From: Spinacia oleracea
Taxonomy: Eukaryota; Streptophyta; Magnoliopsida; Caryophyllales; Amaranthaceae
Assembly (NCBI RefSeq): GCF_020520425.1
Contig: NC_079487.1
Coordinates: forward strand, 111,696,141-111,760,140
Direction of reading: 5' to 3'
DNA length: 64,000 nt
Positions 1-13,135 of this stretch are shown one piece after another. Every line of letters starts with the position of its first letter. Position 1 is the first letter of the stretch. The notes under the pieces were generated by a model. The model made no database searches. It worked only from the letters and a program-made list of their open reading frames with translations, and had not been told where the DNA came from. The position numbers and the translations under genes are program-made.

Positions 1-347
1 GCAACATTCTATTAAGTGACAATACTTAAAACCATATGTTTTGAGAAAATAGATGGAAGAGTCGAGGATCAAACTATCCTTCTGGTCTTGAAAAGAAGAA
101 TAAATGCTGGTCAGCTGGTGTATCAGTATATGATCACTATCCTTAGAGTTTGTATATGTTTATTTGTATATTGCTAAAGCCTTGGTTATGATGGAAGTGT
201 TCTATACACGATCAGAACCATGGAAAGAAAAGAATTTGAATTTGTCCCTCATGTGCAACCCTTTGTTATTTTGGGTTTATACTAGCAAATAGCAATGCAT
301 GGTTAAGGTGGTTAATTTTGCTGGCTAACGTATCTGCTACCTTGCAG

Positions 348-1791
348 CTGCACAGTTTTTCTTCAATGGAAGGTGTCTTATACTGCAAGCCTCACTTTGA
401 GCAGTTGTTCAAGGAAACAGGGAACTTCAACAAGAATTTTCAATCCCGTATGATTTCCTTCACATCCTTAATCTGCATTTAAGATCTTTATGATTTCTGA
501 CCATTTACCTGAACTATGAATATATTCCATTTAACTTATGTATGTACGCTTTTCAACAGCTGCGAAACTACTAGCTGAAAAGTCACCTGATCTGAAGCCT
601 CAGCTGGTAAAATCTCCTCCATTATGATGCTTCTTTGATAAAGTTGGGAGACCTAGTTGTTTCTTCTCTGATATCCAATTATGCATTTTGGTCTCAGACA
701 AGGTCGCCAAGCAAAGCCGCAAGCATGTTTTCAGGCACTCAAGAAAAATGTACAACTTGCTCCAAAACTGTTTATCCCATAGAGAAGGTAATTTGTTTTT
801 ATCCTATTTGTTACAAAATATGCACTTAAATTAGTCAGGCTTAGCTTTAGTTTCTCTGTTTTCAAAGTTGTTTGTGTAATCCACTCCCCAAGAGACCCGA
901 AAAAAAAAAAAGAGAACTTATCAATCCATGAAATGTAAACATTGCACTGGATGAACCGTAATGACGTTGTTGTACTTGTTTGAAATTCTATATTCAAGAA
1001 ATGACTTGAACAAACGTATAGGAAAAATATGTCAGCAAATTTGTAAGCTGGATAGGTGAGGTTATTCCGATGTTATTCATCATAACCTACCTTAAGTACT
1101 CATGTTGGATCTTTACATTCGACTTGAACTTCTTCCATGAAAGTCAGGAGTCTGTTACTTGGACACCTACCTGTGTCCAGCACAGCACCGAAGCTGGAGT
1201 AACATCCATGTTTATTGCTTAAAAAGCCCTTCATAAGGCTTCATTGTCTATCCTTATATTGTGATTTGAGTATTTGTATTAGTTCTTGACTATCCAGGAG
1301 TAGTTAAACCTGGTTTTGCTTCAAATAGTTCAAACATCAAAATATATAGTCTCTATCGCCTTTTGTTTGGTGTCTTTACTCTTCAGGTTCATGTATAGGA
1401 AAATATTCATTTTAGGGTAACTGAGCTTGAGTCAAATCTTGTCTAAAGCCAGTGAGGGAGAAAAAAAAACTGAAGATAGGTTTTCTAGTGTCTGTTTAAT
1501 TACTCTGTACCTTTTCCTTGGTTACTGATTCCATATTGAAATACCCATCAGGTGACAGTGGAAAACATATTCTATCACAAGTCTTGTTTTAAGTGCTCAC
1601 ATGGTGGCTGCTCCATTACACCTTCAAACTATGCTGCCCTTGATGGAATTCTCTACTGCAAACATCATTTCTCACAGCTTTTCAGAGAGAAAGGAAGCTA
1701 CAATCATATTATGAAGTCTGCTTCCGTCAAGCGAGCAGCTGCTCTCATTCCTGAAGCTGTTGCAGCTGCAGTTCCAGCTCCCGAAACTTGA
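348..1791 (+). CDS. WLIM2: WLIM2-type LIM domain protein, 3' part
   Basis: Plant two-LIM-domain proteins of this group bind and bundle actin filaments and also occur in the nucleus; that role is family knowledge. Visible coding exons are 348-447, 560-606, 698-787 and 1552-1791, all with GT/AG borders and matching phases; the first coding exon lies left of the window. An alternative acceptor at 355 would start the first visible exon at 356. The exons give the end of LIM1 (motif SSMEGVLYCKPHFEQLF), a linker ending TRSPSKAASMFSGTQEKC, and a complete LIM2 with Cys/His pairs (KCTTCSKTVYP, FYHKSCFKCSHGGC, YCKHHF). The C-terminus is Ala-rich (KRAAALIPEAVAAAVPAPET). LIM2 and the short Ala tail fit the WLIM2 subgroup better than the pollen PLIM types, which have longer acidic tails. 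No breaks are seen. Confidence 0.88.
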
Positions 1792-2738
1792 GTTCCTAAA
1801 AAAAATTTGAAATGAATTATTTGGATAGCATTGCCTTATTCGTGTGTGACAACAAGTTAACAAAAAGACTGATGCCTCTGCTTTGTTGTGTATTATCAAT
1901 TACATTGACTCTGGTGTTTGCTTAAAATGAGAATTGTGCTCTTTTGTAACCCTTGGAGTATGATTTTTCTCATACAGTTTCTCTATTAACCAATGCATCA
2001 AGATGAGAAACTAAAATCTACCTTACTCTTGAACCAAAGAACGAAGCTATATCACGAAAATCTCCTTTAGTAAGATGATATTAGCATTCTTGTAATTGTA
2101 TTGTTTTTGGTTTCTTTAGAATTTATGCTGGTTAAGATCTTTGATTCATACAGCTTTGTTCTTTTCTTGAAAAGATAATGTCAAATATGGGTCTACAATT
2201 TCAAGCCAGTCGAGATAAGGACCCACAAAGCTATATGGATTCAATTTACAACTAAAATAAGTTTTGAGAATAAATATCAAGTTGAATAAGTTTCGACATA
2301 GCATCACCTCAAACATATAACCATGCACCAAATACCATGGTAGTCAAACTCCTATCCGAAGTAGAGTATTTATGCTAATACTTGAACAAAATATTTATAC
2401 CATTCTACAATCCTATGATTCAACGACCAAATCCACGATACCAAAAGAAATACGGTTAAAAGTCATTCTTGCGTACTCTTTCGAATTACTCTGTATTTCT
2501 TATTAATTAGCTACATGTTCACACATACAAGCATATACACATACGGTATACATAGCCCTACATTATCACCAGTTCATCTTACTTGATATACGGAGTATGT
2601 GGGAAAAAAATGCTCTCAGTCCATCCCGGGTGATTGAATTTAATTAAATCACTGGGAAAGGAAGATGCAGTAAACCCTGTAAACAAAAAGAAGAACTGAA
2701 AGATCCTCATACATTACATTTAATTCAACCATGATGTC
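1792..2738. other. intergenic, convergent 3' ends
   Basis: This is the region between the LIM gene stop and the stop of the minus-strand kinase gene A. It must hold both 3' UTRs. AT-rich; I see no ORF, repeat or RNA gene that I can support. Confidence 0.6.
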
Positions 2739-5700
2739 TCATGTTGAGGAAGGACCACTTTTGCTGCTGTTGCTGTGACTAGTACTGTTCTTGTTGCTCT
2801 GACTAGTACTGCTGTCGCTTGTTCCTGGATAGGAGCTTAAAACATCTTTCAGGTTCTTTTCACCTGCTTGAATTATACTCTCTATTTCTTTCACCACCTT
2901 TCCCATTGAAGGTCGCTTGTCTCCTGAGTACTCAACGCACTTCAATGCAAGTTCCACAAATTCCACCATGCCAGTCAGATTGCTATAGCGAATGACAGGG
3001 TCAACAAGGTTGTATATGTACCCTGTATCATTCATTGTCACCTTAACCTCTCTTACAATGTACTCCTTGTTCGTCATTATTGGTAACCTTCCAGTTACCA
3101 ACTCCAGCATCACCACTCCAAAGCTATATACATCACTCTTCTCAGTCAACAGTTGGGTACTCAAGTATTCAGGATCCAAATAGCCCTGGAAAAGGAAGAC
3201 GCGTTTAAATGCAAAGGAAGAAACAAGCAACTAAGTTGAGAGAAAAAAAGGTGTCAAAATTATAACAGCTCCAAATGGGAATCAAATTGCATCCTTTGGC
3301 AATTAGTATCAAGTGATTCTACTACATTTTATCTCTCTAGAAATTCTCATTTCAAATCCTTTTGGGTGAGGAAAGGGGACTTGAGCCACCCCCAGCTCAC
3401 CCCCTAACAACCAAACCATACAAGTGTTGACTAACCATTGTTCCCTTAACTTGGGAGGTGACATCTTCATCCTTTCTTAACAGCTTGGACAAACCAAAAT
3501 CTCCTACTTTTGCAGTTAATTGATCACCAAGAAGTATATTTTCCGACTTAATATCCCTGTGTATGATGGGTGGCTCGGCAAGCTCATGCAAATATGCCAG
3601 ACCTCTGGCTGCCCCAAGAGCCACCTTTAACCTCCTTTTCCAATTTAGTGTGACTCCTGATCTCCCTGCAATGGCTCATCAGAATAATTAGTACCTCCAT
3701 CCAAGATAGTGTAAATGCATATTTTACGAGACAACATTCCGAAGGAAGTGGTCACATATAAGTATACAACACATGACTGATCCCAATATATCACTCTCTT
3801 TCAAATCACCAACTCCACATCAGGAAGCTGACTAACAGGAATCGGATCAGGAATGCTAAATGTTGAACAACCTACTGAACTAAGTACATGAAAACGATAT
3901 ACGAAGTATTAAAAACATTTGGTCACTAATTATGTTTTCTGGTTTTATGCATTGGTATTCACTGACAAGTAATATCACATTGATATATTATAATGACAAG
4001 TTAACAGTGCATTAAGTGCAAGCAATATGAACTAAGATTTTGAGGGAGGGAGTAGCTTATAGGTGGTAAGTGAGCAAGTTGAACACTTGAAGGAGATAGT
4101 ACTTCGTCGGAGCATTAGATGTTTAGATTATAATAGAACTGCAGCGCTGAGAACTGATGACCTATATGTGCTGGGATTTTAGTGCAATGCTCCGTACAAA
4201 TTACAAATAGGTATATCAAGAATCACTAGCCTATATGCATTTGATCTGATAGCATGTTGGTGCTGCTGACAAAGAGTTACGCAGGTAGTCAAGAATTCAA
4301 GATGGTTTACCAGGTAGGCTAGTAATTCTAACTAGCAGAAATGAGAGGCTTAAACAATACTTTGCAGTTTGCAGTCTTTGCACCATAGGAAACAATGTTA
4401 CTTCGTATTTAATTTCAAAGATTATGAACAAGAACTAGAATTAACAGTCTTTTCTATTAGCATTAAATTACTCCGTATATCCTTAGCCCTTGAAGATAAG
4501 AAAAGAAGTACCTGAAAGACTTGCCCTGAGGCTTCCGTATGGAACAAATTCGTAAATCAGCATATGTTCACCTCTATCAAAACAGAAGCCTACTAAATTG
4601 ACTACATTTTTGTGGTGAACCCTTGATAAAAGCTCCATCTCGGTTTTGAACTCCAAGGCACCCTGCAATGACCCTTCCTGAGCTCTTTTGATTGCAACTA
4701 GTTGTCCATTGTCAAGTTTCCCCTTATAAACCTGATCAAATGTTTAAGTGAAAACTAAAAAATCCTTAAGAGAGTGGAAGCCCTGATGGTGTGAAACATG
4801 GATAACCAAAAATCTAAATGAATAAAAGATATGATAGAATGCATCATTATCATTAAATATAAAAGTTGTTTCATGATGAGTTAGACAACCCAAATCATTT
4901 TAGGACGATTCATGTTAGCCGACCCAAATCATTTTTGGAACCAAGGCTTTGTTGTTCTTGTTGTTGTATAATGAGTTAGACAACCCATTCTATGAGTTTG
5001 AGATATGTTCTAACGTAGAAGATAAAAGAACTTACTTTCCCGTAGCCTCCAATTCCAATCTCATTTATTTCTGCAAAATTATTAGTGCACTGCTTGACAT
5101 CTTCAAGTGAGATAAATCTAACTCCTTGTATTTGAGGAAGGTCACCATAACTCCAGGATGCTGTGCTTGCACAAAAAGAAACAACAACTATTTCATCAAC
5201 ATACAAGCAAACAAAACCAATGCCCAATATGATTTAACTCGGCATTGACAACTAATCTTACAGAAAGGGTTGTTTAGCTTATCGGCTCTTCGAGCTATCT
5301 TTCTTTGACGGTAGGCATAAGCTCCAGCAGAAACTGTAAGCAGCGTAAGCACAAATCCAGATATAGAGAGCCCAATAATGAGGGGAATATTGGGCTGCCG
5401 TTCTGCATATTGTTTCATGAGAAGAAATTAGTGGAAAAAAATTCACATGAGGTAAACAAAATCTTGCTAAAGCCCTTATTGTCAACCAAATGTATAATCA
5501 CCTGGAAAAGCGTAAGGCACATGTGGAATAAAGTGATAAGGTCCATATGGTGATTTGAAGAGATGGTCATTAAGGGTGTTTCCAATTCTAGAAATTATTG
5601 TTCGATCAAAATGAGTTCCAGGTGGAGGAAAGAATGCTATTTCCAACACGAGGTAATCATTTATGGTTTCTATCGTTGAACTAACCAAGCATATTTTTGT

Positions 5701-8700
5701 TACAAGAAGTGAATCAATAGCAGTCTTTAGCTTGCCATCCAAGAAGTTGTAATAGGTCAAGTTCTCAAGATTAGAGAAGTTAAATGACAGAAAGACCAGG
5801 CGACCAAGATAGGGACGTCCACAATCAGATCCTGTAAAGTCTGTAAAGCAAGATAGAGGAACGCAATGCACTTCAGGTATAAACTTTAAAGCATTTAAGG
5901 GTTCGACATTCTTGCAGATTCCTTTTGCTTCCTGCCTTTCGCAAAATGGATTCTCATCAAGTCTGCCACAAATCACAGAAGTTCCAACTCATTTAAGTAG
6001 TTCGGTCATACAGGTACCAACAAACAGTTTCAATAATTCAACATTAAAACAGACCAAAAGCATAATACAGACTACAGAAGAACTGAAGTGCTTACAGAAT
6101 GCTGTGACTGTATTCTCCTAAAATAAGTTCATCAATGAAATTATTACGCAAATCTATATGGTGAAGATCACTGCCAAAGCCGGTCCCAATATCAACAGTG
6201 CCATTGAGTTGGTTGTTTCTTAGTAATCTGTTGTCAGATGTACAAGGTTATATTACAATCACTATTATACATCTCTCATACTTCTTCTGAGACAAACTCA
6301 CCAAAGTAAGGACAGAAACAGAAGGTAAAATAAATGACAAGAAAAATCATACACGGTTTGCAAATTAGATTGGTTGAACAATGCTGCAGGTAGTTTCCCG
6401 TTTAAGCTAGTGTTTTCCATCCTTCTGTGAAAGCTCTATCAATAAATCAGATCTACACAAAAGGCTGAGACAGAAACAGAAATACAGTGAAAAATACATG
6501 TTAAATGTCTTGTTGTCATGATAATTGAACTTTATGCCACCAAAAAATTATTGTCAGTCCTTAACTTAGTGAGGTTGAACCTTGTACAATCAGGAACAAT
6601 GAAGAAGATTTAGAATCACAGATGCTTGCAACGAAAACATTTTTGTCCTTTCTCAACTGATTGACAATTCTAAAGACTTGGATGACAATCTTATGAATAC
6701 TTCCTCCTGAAAATCACCTATTTCTCTCTGCTGCCGTAGTTTTACCTTCTTCAAACAAAAGTTGCAAGAAATGGCTTATGTGCAAATCCCTATTATACAA
6801 CATCTGGCCTAATTATTTGCTTTTATGAAACAATTCTTCTCTGTTCGATCTATAAATCCCAATTACCCTTACCGCCAATTTGGTAGCCGACCATAAATTG
6901 GTGTCAACGGGAATGAATTTGTCTATAAATTTGCAAAGAAAATCAATATTCATTCCCATGGTAATGCTAGTCCACTTAAAATTATCTCTTTTTTCTTCAT
7001 ATATTTCCATTACCATCCATTACAATATGGAGAGTGGTATTGGGTGGGAATGCAAATTTATGAGAAAGAACATAAAGTTTGAGACAAGGTTTTACTACCA
7101 TAGATATTATGATATAATTTTTTTTGCTAAATAACACTTAGATTTATTTTCATTCCTACCATTTATTACCGCTTGTCAAATGGGCCTTTATGGTTTTTAA
7201 TTGTAATAATCATGCCACTTGGGTTTTCTAGTAAAAGAAGAATGTTCTATTCCAAATGACTTTTCATGAAAGCAGCAGAATGGGATGTATGTCAAGCATC
7301 AAATTTTCTAATTTGGCCATAGTTGTTTTGTACTGAGGTAATATCTTAAGAAAGATTATCTTCAAAGGAGGTAATCTCACTAACAACAGGACAGAGTCAA
7401 GCTAATCTGTCCCAGTACAAAGAATTTGGTGGCAATTCAAACATCCATGAGATCATATGCCCGGCATTGTCAGTTTGTCACTTATCAGTATGCATTGCAA
7501 CTAAACTTATACGTAGTAGTATCTTTGGCAGTGTCCTCTCACTGCAGTTCATCTCTTAGCCTATTTCCTATTTTATAATTTGGGTCTAGAAGGGGTAAAG
7601 TAAATGAAGGCCAGAAACATACAGTGTAGTCAAACTTGGCAAAGTGGTGAACCACAAAGGAACATCTGAAGAAGTAAACCTGTTATTACTCAGATCTCTG
7701 CAAAAGAAGTAAATACATTAATTAGGAAGATTTATAATTGCATGGAATTTAGACGAAACATATTTAGAGTACATTCTTATATCAGCAAAACTGTGCGAAT
7801 GTGTTGCTATTCAATAATTTGACGAGTAAATGGTACTAACAAAATGGACAATCAAGGGAAGTTACTCACATATATGTAAGGCGATTCATTCCAGAAAGCT
7901 CAGGGATTGGACCACTCAGGTTATTGTTAGCTAAGTAGCTGAAAAAATAAGCCTGTCAGAATTCACAATCCAATTCCAAAGTAAAATAAATATCAACTTT
8001 ATAGCCAACAGTGAATTGGTGGAGATTTATAGGTTGTTCTACTTACAGTTCACCCATGTTAATGAGGTCATTTAAATTCTGGGGAACCATACCACTAAGG
8101 GAATTCCTATCCAAGCGTCTGCAACCAAGGTAAAATGGTTAATGGTCTACCCAAAATTCATTTCTCCACAATATACTTCAAAATATATACTCACATGACC
8201 TCTAGATCCAACACAAGTCCTAATGTGTCTGGAATAGTTCCATTCAGCTGGTTGCCATTCAAAATTCTGTAAAAATGACATAGTAAATCATCAAATCCTG
8301 CATACATTATTGCATAGAAGGAAAAAGAAAACACAAAAGCAGGTTCAATTATAATCACAAATTCTCTGAATTTGTTCTATAATGTAAGCTTGGAAAGATA
8401 GGTTAACATTTACTGTCTGCCAAATTTGCTTGGTTAGATTTTCAGTTTGGAACGGAACTCAACTAATAAAGAATAAAAAATTAGGAATTTCTTGTAATAA
8501 TCCATAAAGCTAAAGCAATAGAGGTAGGGGGGAAAAAGGCAAGTTGGAGGTTGAAATGTTATTGCAATTTTGCAAGAATTTTGATTACTGTTGGATACGG
8601 ATTTTGCAACAAGTCCAATGGAAGACATTCATTGCCCTAGATTTTGTCAATTTTGCCTTGTAAAAGAGTACGTTTTGTGTTTAGAAGAATCTTTGTTTAG

Positions 8701-11243
8701 ACCTATGCCACATTTCATACTATGCCAGAAATGACTGACTTATCTGCGAAGCCACCTGGCAAGGAAAAAGGTGGGCAAAATCTTTCAGTCAAACTGATGT
8801 GATCTTTTTTTCATTCTAGCTTTGTGATATTTCTCATCAGTCTACAGATATTCGCCGGAGGAAGAATTAAGTTTCTTACAGATGCCTCAGAGACATATTA
8901 GAGCGGAAAAGTCCAAGAGGAATTTCACCAGAGAACTTGTTTTCTCCAAGATGACTGCATGAAGAGCAAGAAACTGTTAATAATTTTACCATCAGTAAGA
9001 ACCAAAGAAAGGAACCATCAGAGAAATCTGCACTAAATACTCGTACAAGTGCTCGACCATGGACAGGTTATCCAGCCCAGGTGTAGTCTTGTTGGAAACT
9101 GGTAGATTTCCATCCAGCTGGTTGCCAGACAGATCAAGCCAGATAAGATTCTCAAGATTACCGATGGAATGCGGGATTGATCCACTGAAACGATTGGAAT
9201 TGAGAAACCTAATACAGATAAAAAAAACATGAGTCAAAAGCAAAAGTAACAATAATTAGTTGACCAACAAGAGTACTCATAGATTTTAATTCTCAGCTAT
9301 GTAGATGGGAAGAAGCCAACATATGGGGTTGCAGGAGATTACAGAGAACATAGGAAATCCTTACAAACTCTCAAGCTGCAGGAGGGATCCAATTGATTCA
9401 GGAATTGGCCCAGATAAATTACAGCCTGAAAGAACACTTCAATAAGAAAACACAGTGAGCTTAATCTGTTTAACTTTTAGAACAATGTTATTTACATGGT
9501 ATGAGAGAATTTCTTACAGCCGTAGTAAATTCTTCAGATTGCCAATATTTGATGGAAGCGGGCCAGTTAGACCTGTGTTGTCAGAAAGATCCCTACATAC
9601 AGAAATTATAGAGTAAACTTTGACACAGTACAGAGAAATAAACAGCAATATAGACGAGGGAAGAAAATGCCATGAGGAAAATGACTTATATTGCAGCAGC
9701 AAGTGTTTCCGGAATATTGAGCACATATTGAATTAGCAAATAACATAAACTAGAGTTTAATCAAGTAGACTGTAGCTGGAAAATGACACGTATGATACAG
9801 CTTCATTTCTTTTATGAGAGAAACATAACTTTTATCAATTAATTTCTCAAGATTTCAACATCTAGAATACTCATGATATTCATGCACATCATATTATAGG
9901 ATACGCAAATTTACAAAAAGAAAACATGTCTAGTTGATTACTATTATGGTACTATCTCAAGATTCTCAACCTAAACTATCTTAAGCCAATCATTCTTCTT
10001 TCTTATTCACAAACGACCCTGCATTAGCCAAGTAGTCATAGCACTCATATGTCTAGAATCTATAAACAGCTTATATTAGATACATGATGCGAATCCCGGA
10101 GGAGTGAATAAGACAGAGAATGAGAGTGCAGGCAATAGCAACGTTATATTAGTACAACTTACAGTCTCTGCAGCTCAGACAAGGACACAATATCTTCAGG
10201 CAATGGACCTGTCAGATTTATACCTGATAATAAGCTGCAATATAAAGTACAAAAGCTCAGTTAGCAAAACTAAAGTTATCAAGAAATCGGCTGAGAATGA
10301 ATGATTGTAAGTTGTAGAAGAACAATTTATTCGCAGGCTAACATATTAGTCACACGAGAGCCATTGCAGGAAATGCCATCCCATCTTTTACCACATGGAT
10401 CATGCCTGGTCCAGTTGGGCGGCGTGTTTTTCCATTGTTTCTTGAGATTTTTCAACACAGCCACTGCATCAGCACAACTCAATAGATTAATTTCTTCCAA
10501 GATCATAATACTAAAACTTATCTTCTTCTGAAAATACTAGGTGACAGGAAAAATCTATGTAGCCTATAACCTAAAGATTAAATCAGGAGTTGGATTTGAC
10601 AAAAACCAAATTCTGCACATTTAACTTAATAGATATTGCCACCCGTCACACATTACACCTACTCCTTATTAGTTAAGCCTGGATTTCTACTCTTCTAGCT
10701 TTCTTTTCCCCATTAAACACTCTATCAATATAGAGGATCATCAAGTAAAACCATCAAGCAAGCAAACACAGACTACAAAAAAGAAAACATGTGCTCGAAA
10801 TTCTTGAATATCAACATAGACACAGACACAGTACAACCGATATATAGGATCATCAATTAAAACCACCCACGTTACTAAAGACCTCGATTGCTCACATATG
10901 GCACTTTTATAACACAGATTTTCATCAGATAAATGACACAGCATGAAATCTCTACAGCAGGGGAATCCTACAATCCACGGATAACAGTAAAACAATTCCA
11001 TTCATTATAGATCATGGAAGCATAAGAAGTCGTCTCGAAATGAATTAACCTCCTCAATGTTAGAAGGCCAATGCAACATTGATTAAAATGAGGCTTTAAA
11101 GAATTTTTTTAACTACTTCGTAAAAAGTAAAACGGGGCAATATGATTTAAGAGCAACTTACAATCTGCAGAATTAGTTTTTGCTGACACAATCCAGCAGC
11201 TTAAGAAAATGAGCAGCAAATAAACCAGAATTCTGGAATTCAT
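2739..11243 (-). CDS. HPCA1-like LRR receptor kinase (LRR-VIII-1), gene A
   Basis: Predicted plasma-membrane receptor kinase. 19 coding exons in transcript order: 11243-11162, 10463-10343, 10234-10163, 9592-9518, 9436-9365, 9208-9047, 8954-8880, 8266-8195, 8118-8047, 7938-7870, 7697-7623, 6424-6353, 6227-6096, 5962-5502, 5402-5262, 5160-5036, 4731-4512, 3665-3436, 3185-2739. They total 2775 nt (924 aa) with phases closing. Order: signal peptide (about 1-27), capped N-terminal domain ([12 protein letters not shown]), LRRs mostly on 69-75-nt exons, a Cys-containing juxtamembrane ectodomain (NPFC, GIC, HCVPLSC, SDC), a membrane segment near 543-566, and a kinase with [15 protein letters not shown] (K about 641), HRDIKSEN (D about 737), DFG (D about 755) and GYLDPEY. 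All catalytic motifs are intact. The family includes HPCA1, an Arabidopsis extracellular H2O2 sensor; shared function is inference. The tail is Ser/Asn-rich. The exon 9436-9365 acceptor is a weak AAG, chosen because it gives the standard 72 nt. Confidence 0.9.
4893..4970 (+). repeat. 5'-truncated RTE-LINE/SINE tail in gene A intron
   Basis: A 78-bp insertion in the intron between kinase exons 5160-5036 and 4731-4512. It carries the widespread plant retroposon 3' motif (TCATGTTAGCCGACCC, then a TTG-rich end). It is flanked by a perfect 17-bp target duplication, ATGAGTTAGACAACCCA, at 4876-4892 and 4971-4987. A related tail sits in the same intron of gene B with a different target duplication. 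Confidence 0.75.
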
Positions 11244-12032
11244 GACAACTTTGATGCTTGAACAAATCAACACTCACATTCTATACACAAAACATAAATT
11301 CTCATCTTTTGTCAAGTTTTGTTCTTCCTTTCCCTCTTTAGGACATATAATTAGGAAGAAATTATCAATTGTGATCAATAATCCGGACACCTAAATTATC
11401 TGAATAATTCAAATTAACATGGAATTTGAATAAACAACTGGGTGTGAATTAAATTGCAAAAAATGAATGTGATAAACCAATGAACTCAAAGAACAATTTG
11501 GGGAATTCAATGGAAGTGGCAATACTGAATAAATTAATCGTCTGGACCACACTCATAATCTGAAACATTCAAATTAAGAAATGGGTTTTACTGAATACTG
11601 GGGATTTAAAATTAGTAAAGTAAGTGGGCGGCACAACTAATAGTCACAACAATTTGAGCCTTGGAACTACTGTATTACCTGCAGAGACATTCTTTTGACG
11701 GAAGGAGGACGGAGAACCAGTACCACTCCATTGTCGTTGCAGACAGATTCTTCACGTTCTACGTCAACCGGTTAACGGGCTTAATTTTAACAAGTGGTTA
11801 CGTATTCGATTTAGGCTTGGCAGTTGGCAACTTGGCACTCGGTCTTGGTGCCGTGGTGCGTGGTAAGGCTACCGGCTTGTGCGGTTGTACCCCACTCATG
11901 GCAAGGGAAAACCATGGCCTAGCACGAGCCAGTAAAAGCATGACACAGCATGAAATTGCAATGTGTCATTATGAATAAGCATATGAATTTTTTTTGGGAC
12001 AACACTCATATCAATTAATAGACAAATAGCTA
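11244..12032 (-). promoter_or_regulatory. 5' UTR, 5' UTR intron and promoter of gene A
   Basis: Upstream of the ATG at 11243-11241. A donor-like site (CTGCAG then GTAATAC on the minus strand) at 11678 suggests a non-coding first exon beginning at 11679, with an intron running to just before the start codon. Gene B has the same arrangement (donor at 56621). No convincing TATA box was found. The plus-strand reading frame at 11661-11978 looks like chance. Confidence 0.45.
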
Positions 12033-12403
12033 CTCCATTCGTTTCTTTTTGTTTGTTACGTATTTCTTTTACCTTGTTTCATAATGTTTGTTACGTGAGA
12101 GAATATTTTCTTTTATAAGCTTATTATACTATTATTTTTATGCCAACTTTTAATTTTAATTGTTCTAATTTTTTCAACTCATTAAATTTCTTTACAATTT
12201 TCAAGTATGTTAAGTTAGCAATCTTTGTGCTTTTCCAGCATTGGTTCATTTTGATAAATAAAACAATCTTATTGGTTGTTGTAATGATTAGTGGATTGAG
12301 GTTTTACTTGAGTTTATTTTTTAATAAAAAGAAAAAAATCTTTATTATACGTTAATAAACGTGCAAAAGTCCAAACGTAACAAATAAAAAGAAACGGAGG
12401 GAG
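12033..12403. mobile_element. Stowaway-type MITE
   Basis: Terminal inverted repeats CTCCATTCGTTTCTTTTT at the left and the complement of CTCCCTCCGTTTCTTTTT at the right, flanked by TA on both sides (12031-12032 and 12404-12405). It is 371 bp with no coding capacity. TA target, the CTCCCTCC end and the size are the Stowaway (Tc1/mariner) signature. Confidence 0.85.
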
Positions 12404-12417
12404 TAAAAGGCAAAGAA

Positions 12418-12580
12418 AAAAAAAGTATCAAAAGTACCATTCTGTAAAAAAAAAGTACCACTTTTGTTTAAAAAGAGTATCATTCAATTTCTTTTTTTAT
12501 CATTTTTCCTATTTTGTCTTTTGCTATATATGCATTTACAAGCACATATCAAATATCCGAAAGTACTTCCTCCATTAATC
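12418..12580 (+). repeat. dispersed repeat, copy 1 (mate at 22363-22540)
   Basis: This segment shares long collinear similarity with 22363-22540: the AGTATCATTC stretch, then TCAATTTCTTTTTT, then CCTATTTTGTCTTTTGC, then CATTT-CAA-CACATAT. It has no coding capacity. Family unknown; probably a degraded transposon piece. The rest of 12406-13127 is AT-rich with nothing recognisable. Confidence 0.6.
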
Positions 12581-13135
12581 GACCCAAATAGGCATGAAAA
12601 AGAAAAAGTGGGCAAATGAGGAGCTCCGCAGACACAAAAAGTAACTACCAGCCAAAACTCCAAAGGGTGGGTCGTGTCATACATGAAACTTAGTTTTCAG
12701 CAAGATTGGCGGGTATTGTCTTAAGATTTTTTTACATGTATGTCAGCATACCACTACTATTTAATACGAAGTAATTGAATTACGGAGTATTGTCAAGACT
12801 CTTTAGGAATCAATCGAATTTGGCTCTTGTAAATTTATCGTTCTCTTCGACAAAATTTCACTTTATATTATCTTATCTTATAAGTTATTGGCTATTATAT
12901 TCTCTTTCTGAATTTATTTTATGGGGTACTATTATCTTATTTGAAAGTACTGACCCCTATTTATCCAAAGTGAAGAGAAAATAACTTTTTTTTTGGTCTT
13001 AAAACTAGATGTCACACAACCTCAATTGTTCACTTGAAAGATCTCAGGAATAATACTCCAAATGCTTGCAAAAATAATCAAACCCAAATCGGCTATGAAA
13101 TCTCAACTGAGGAGTTTACGTCTTTACCGTACATC

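Noticed and set aside
11661..11978. 105-residue plus-strand gene upstream of kinase A
   Set aside because: Overlaps the likely 5' UTR of gene A on the other strand, has no domain and no sign of splicing.
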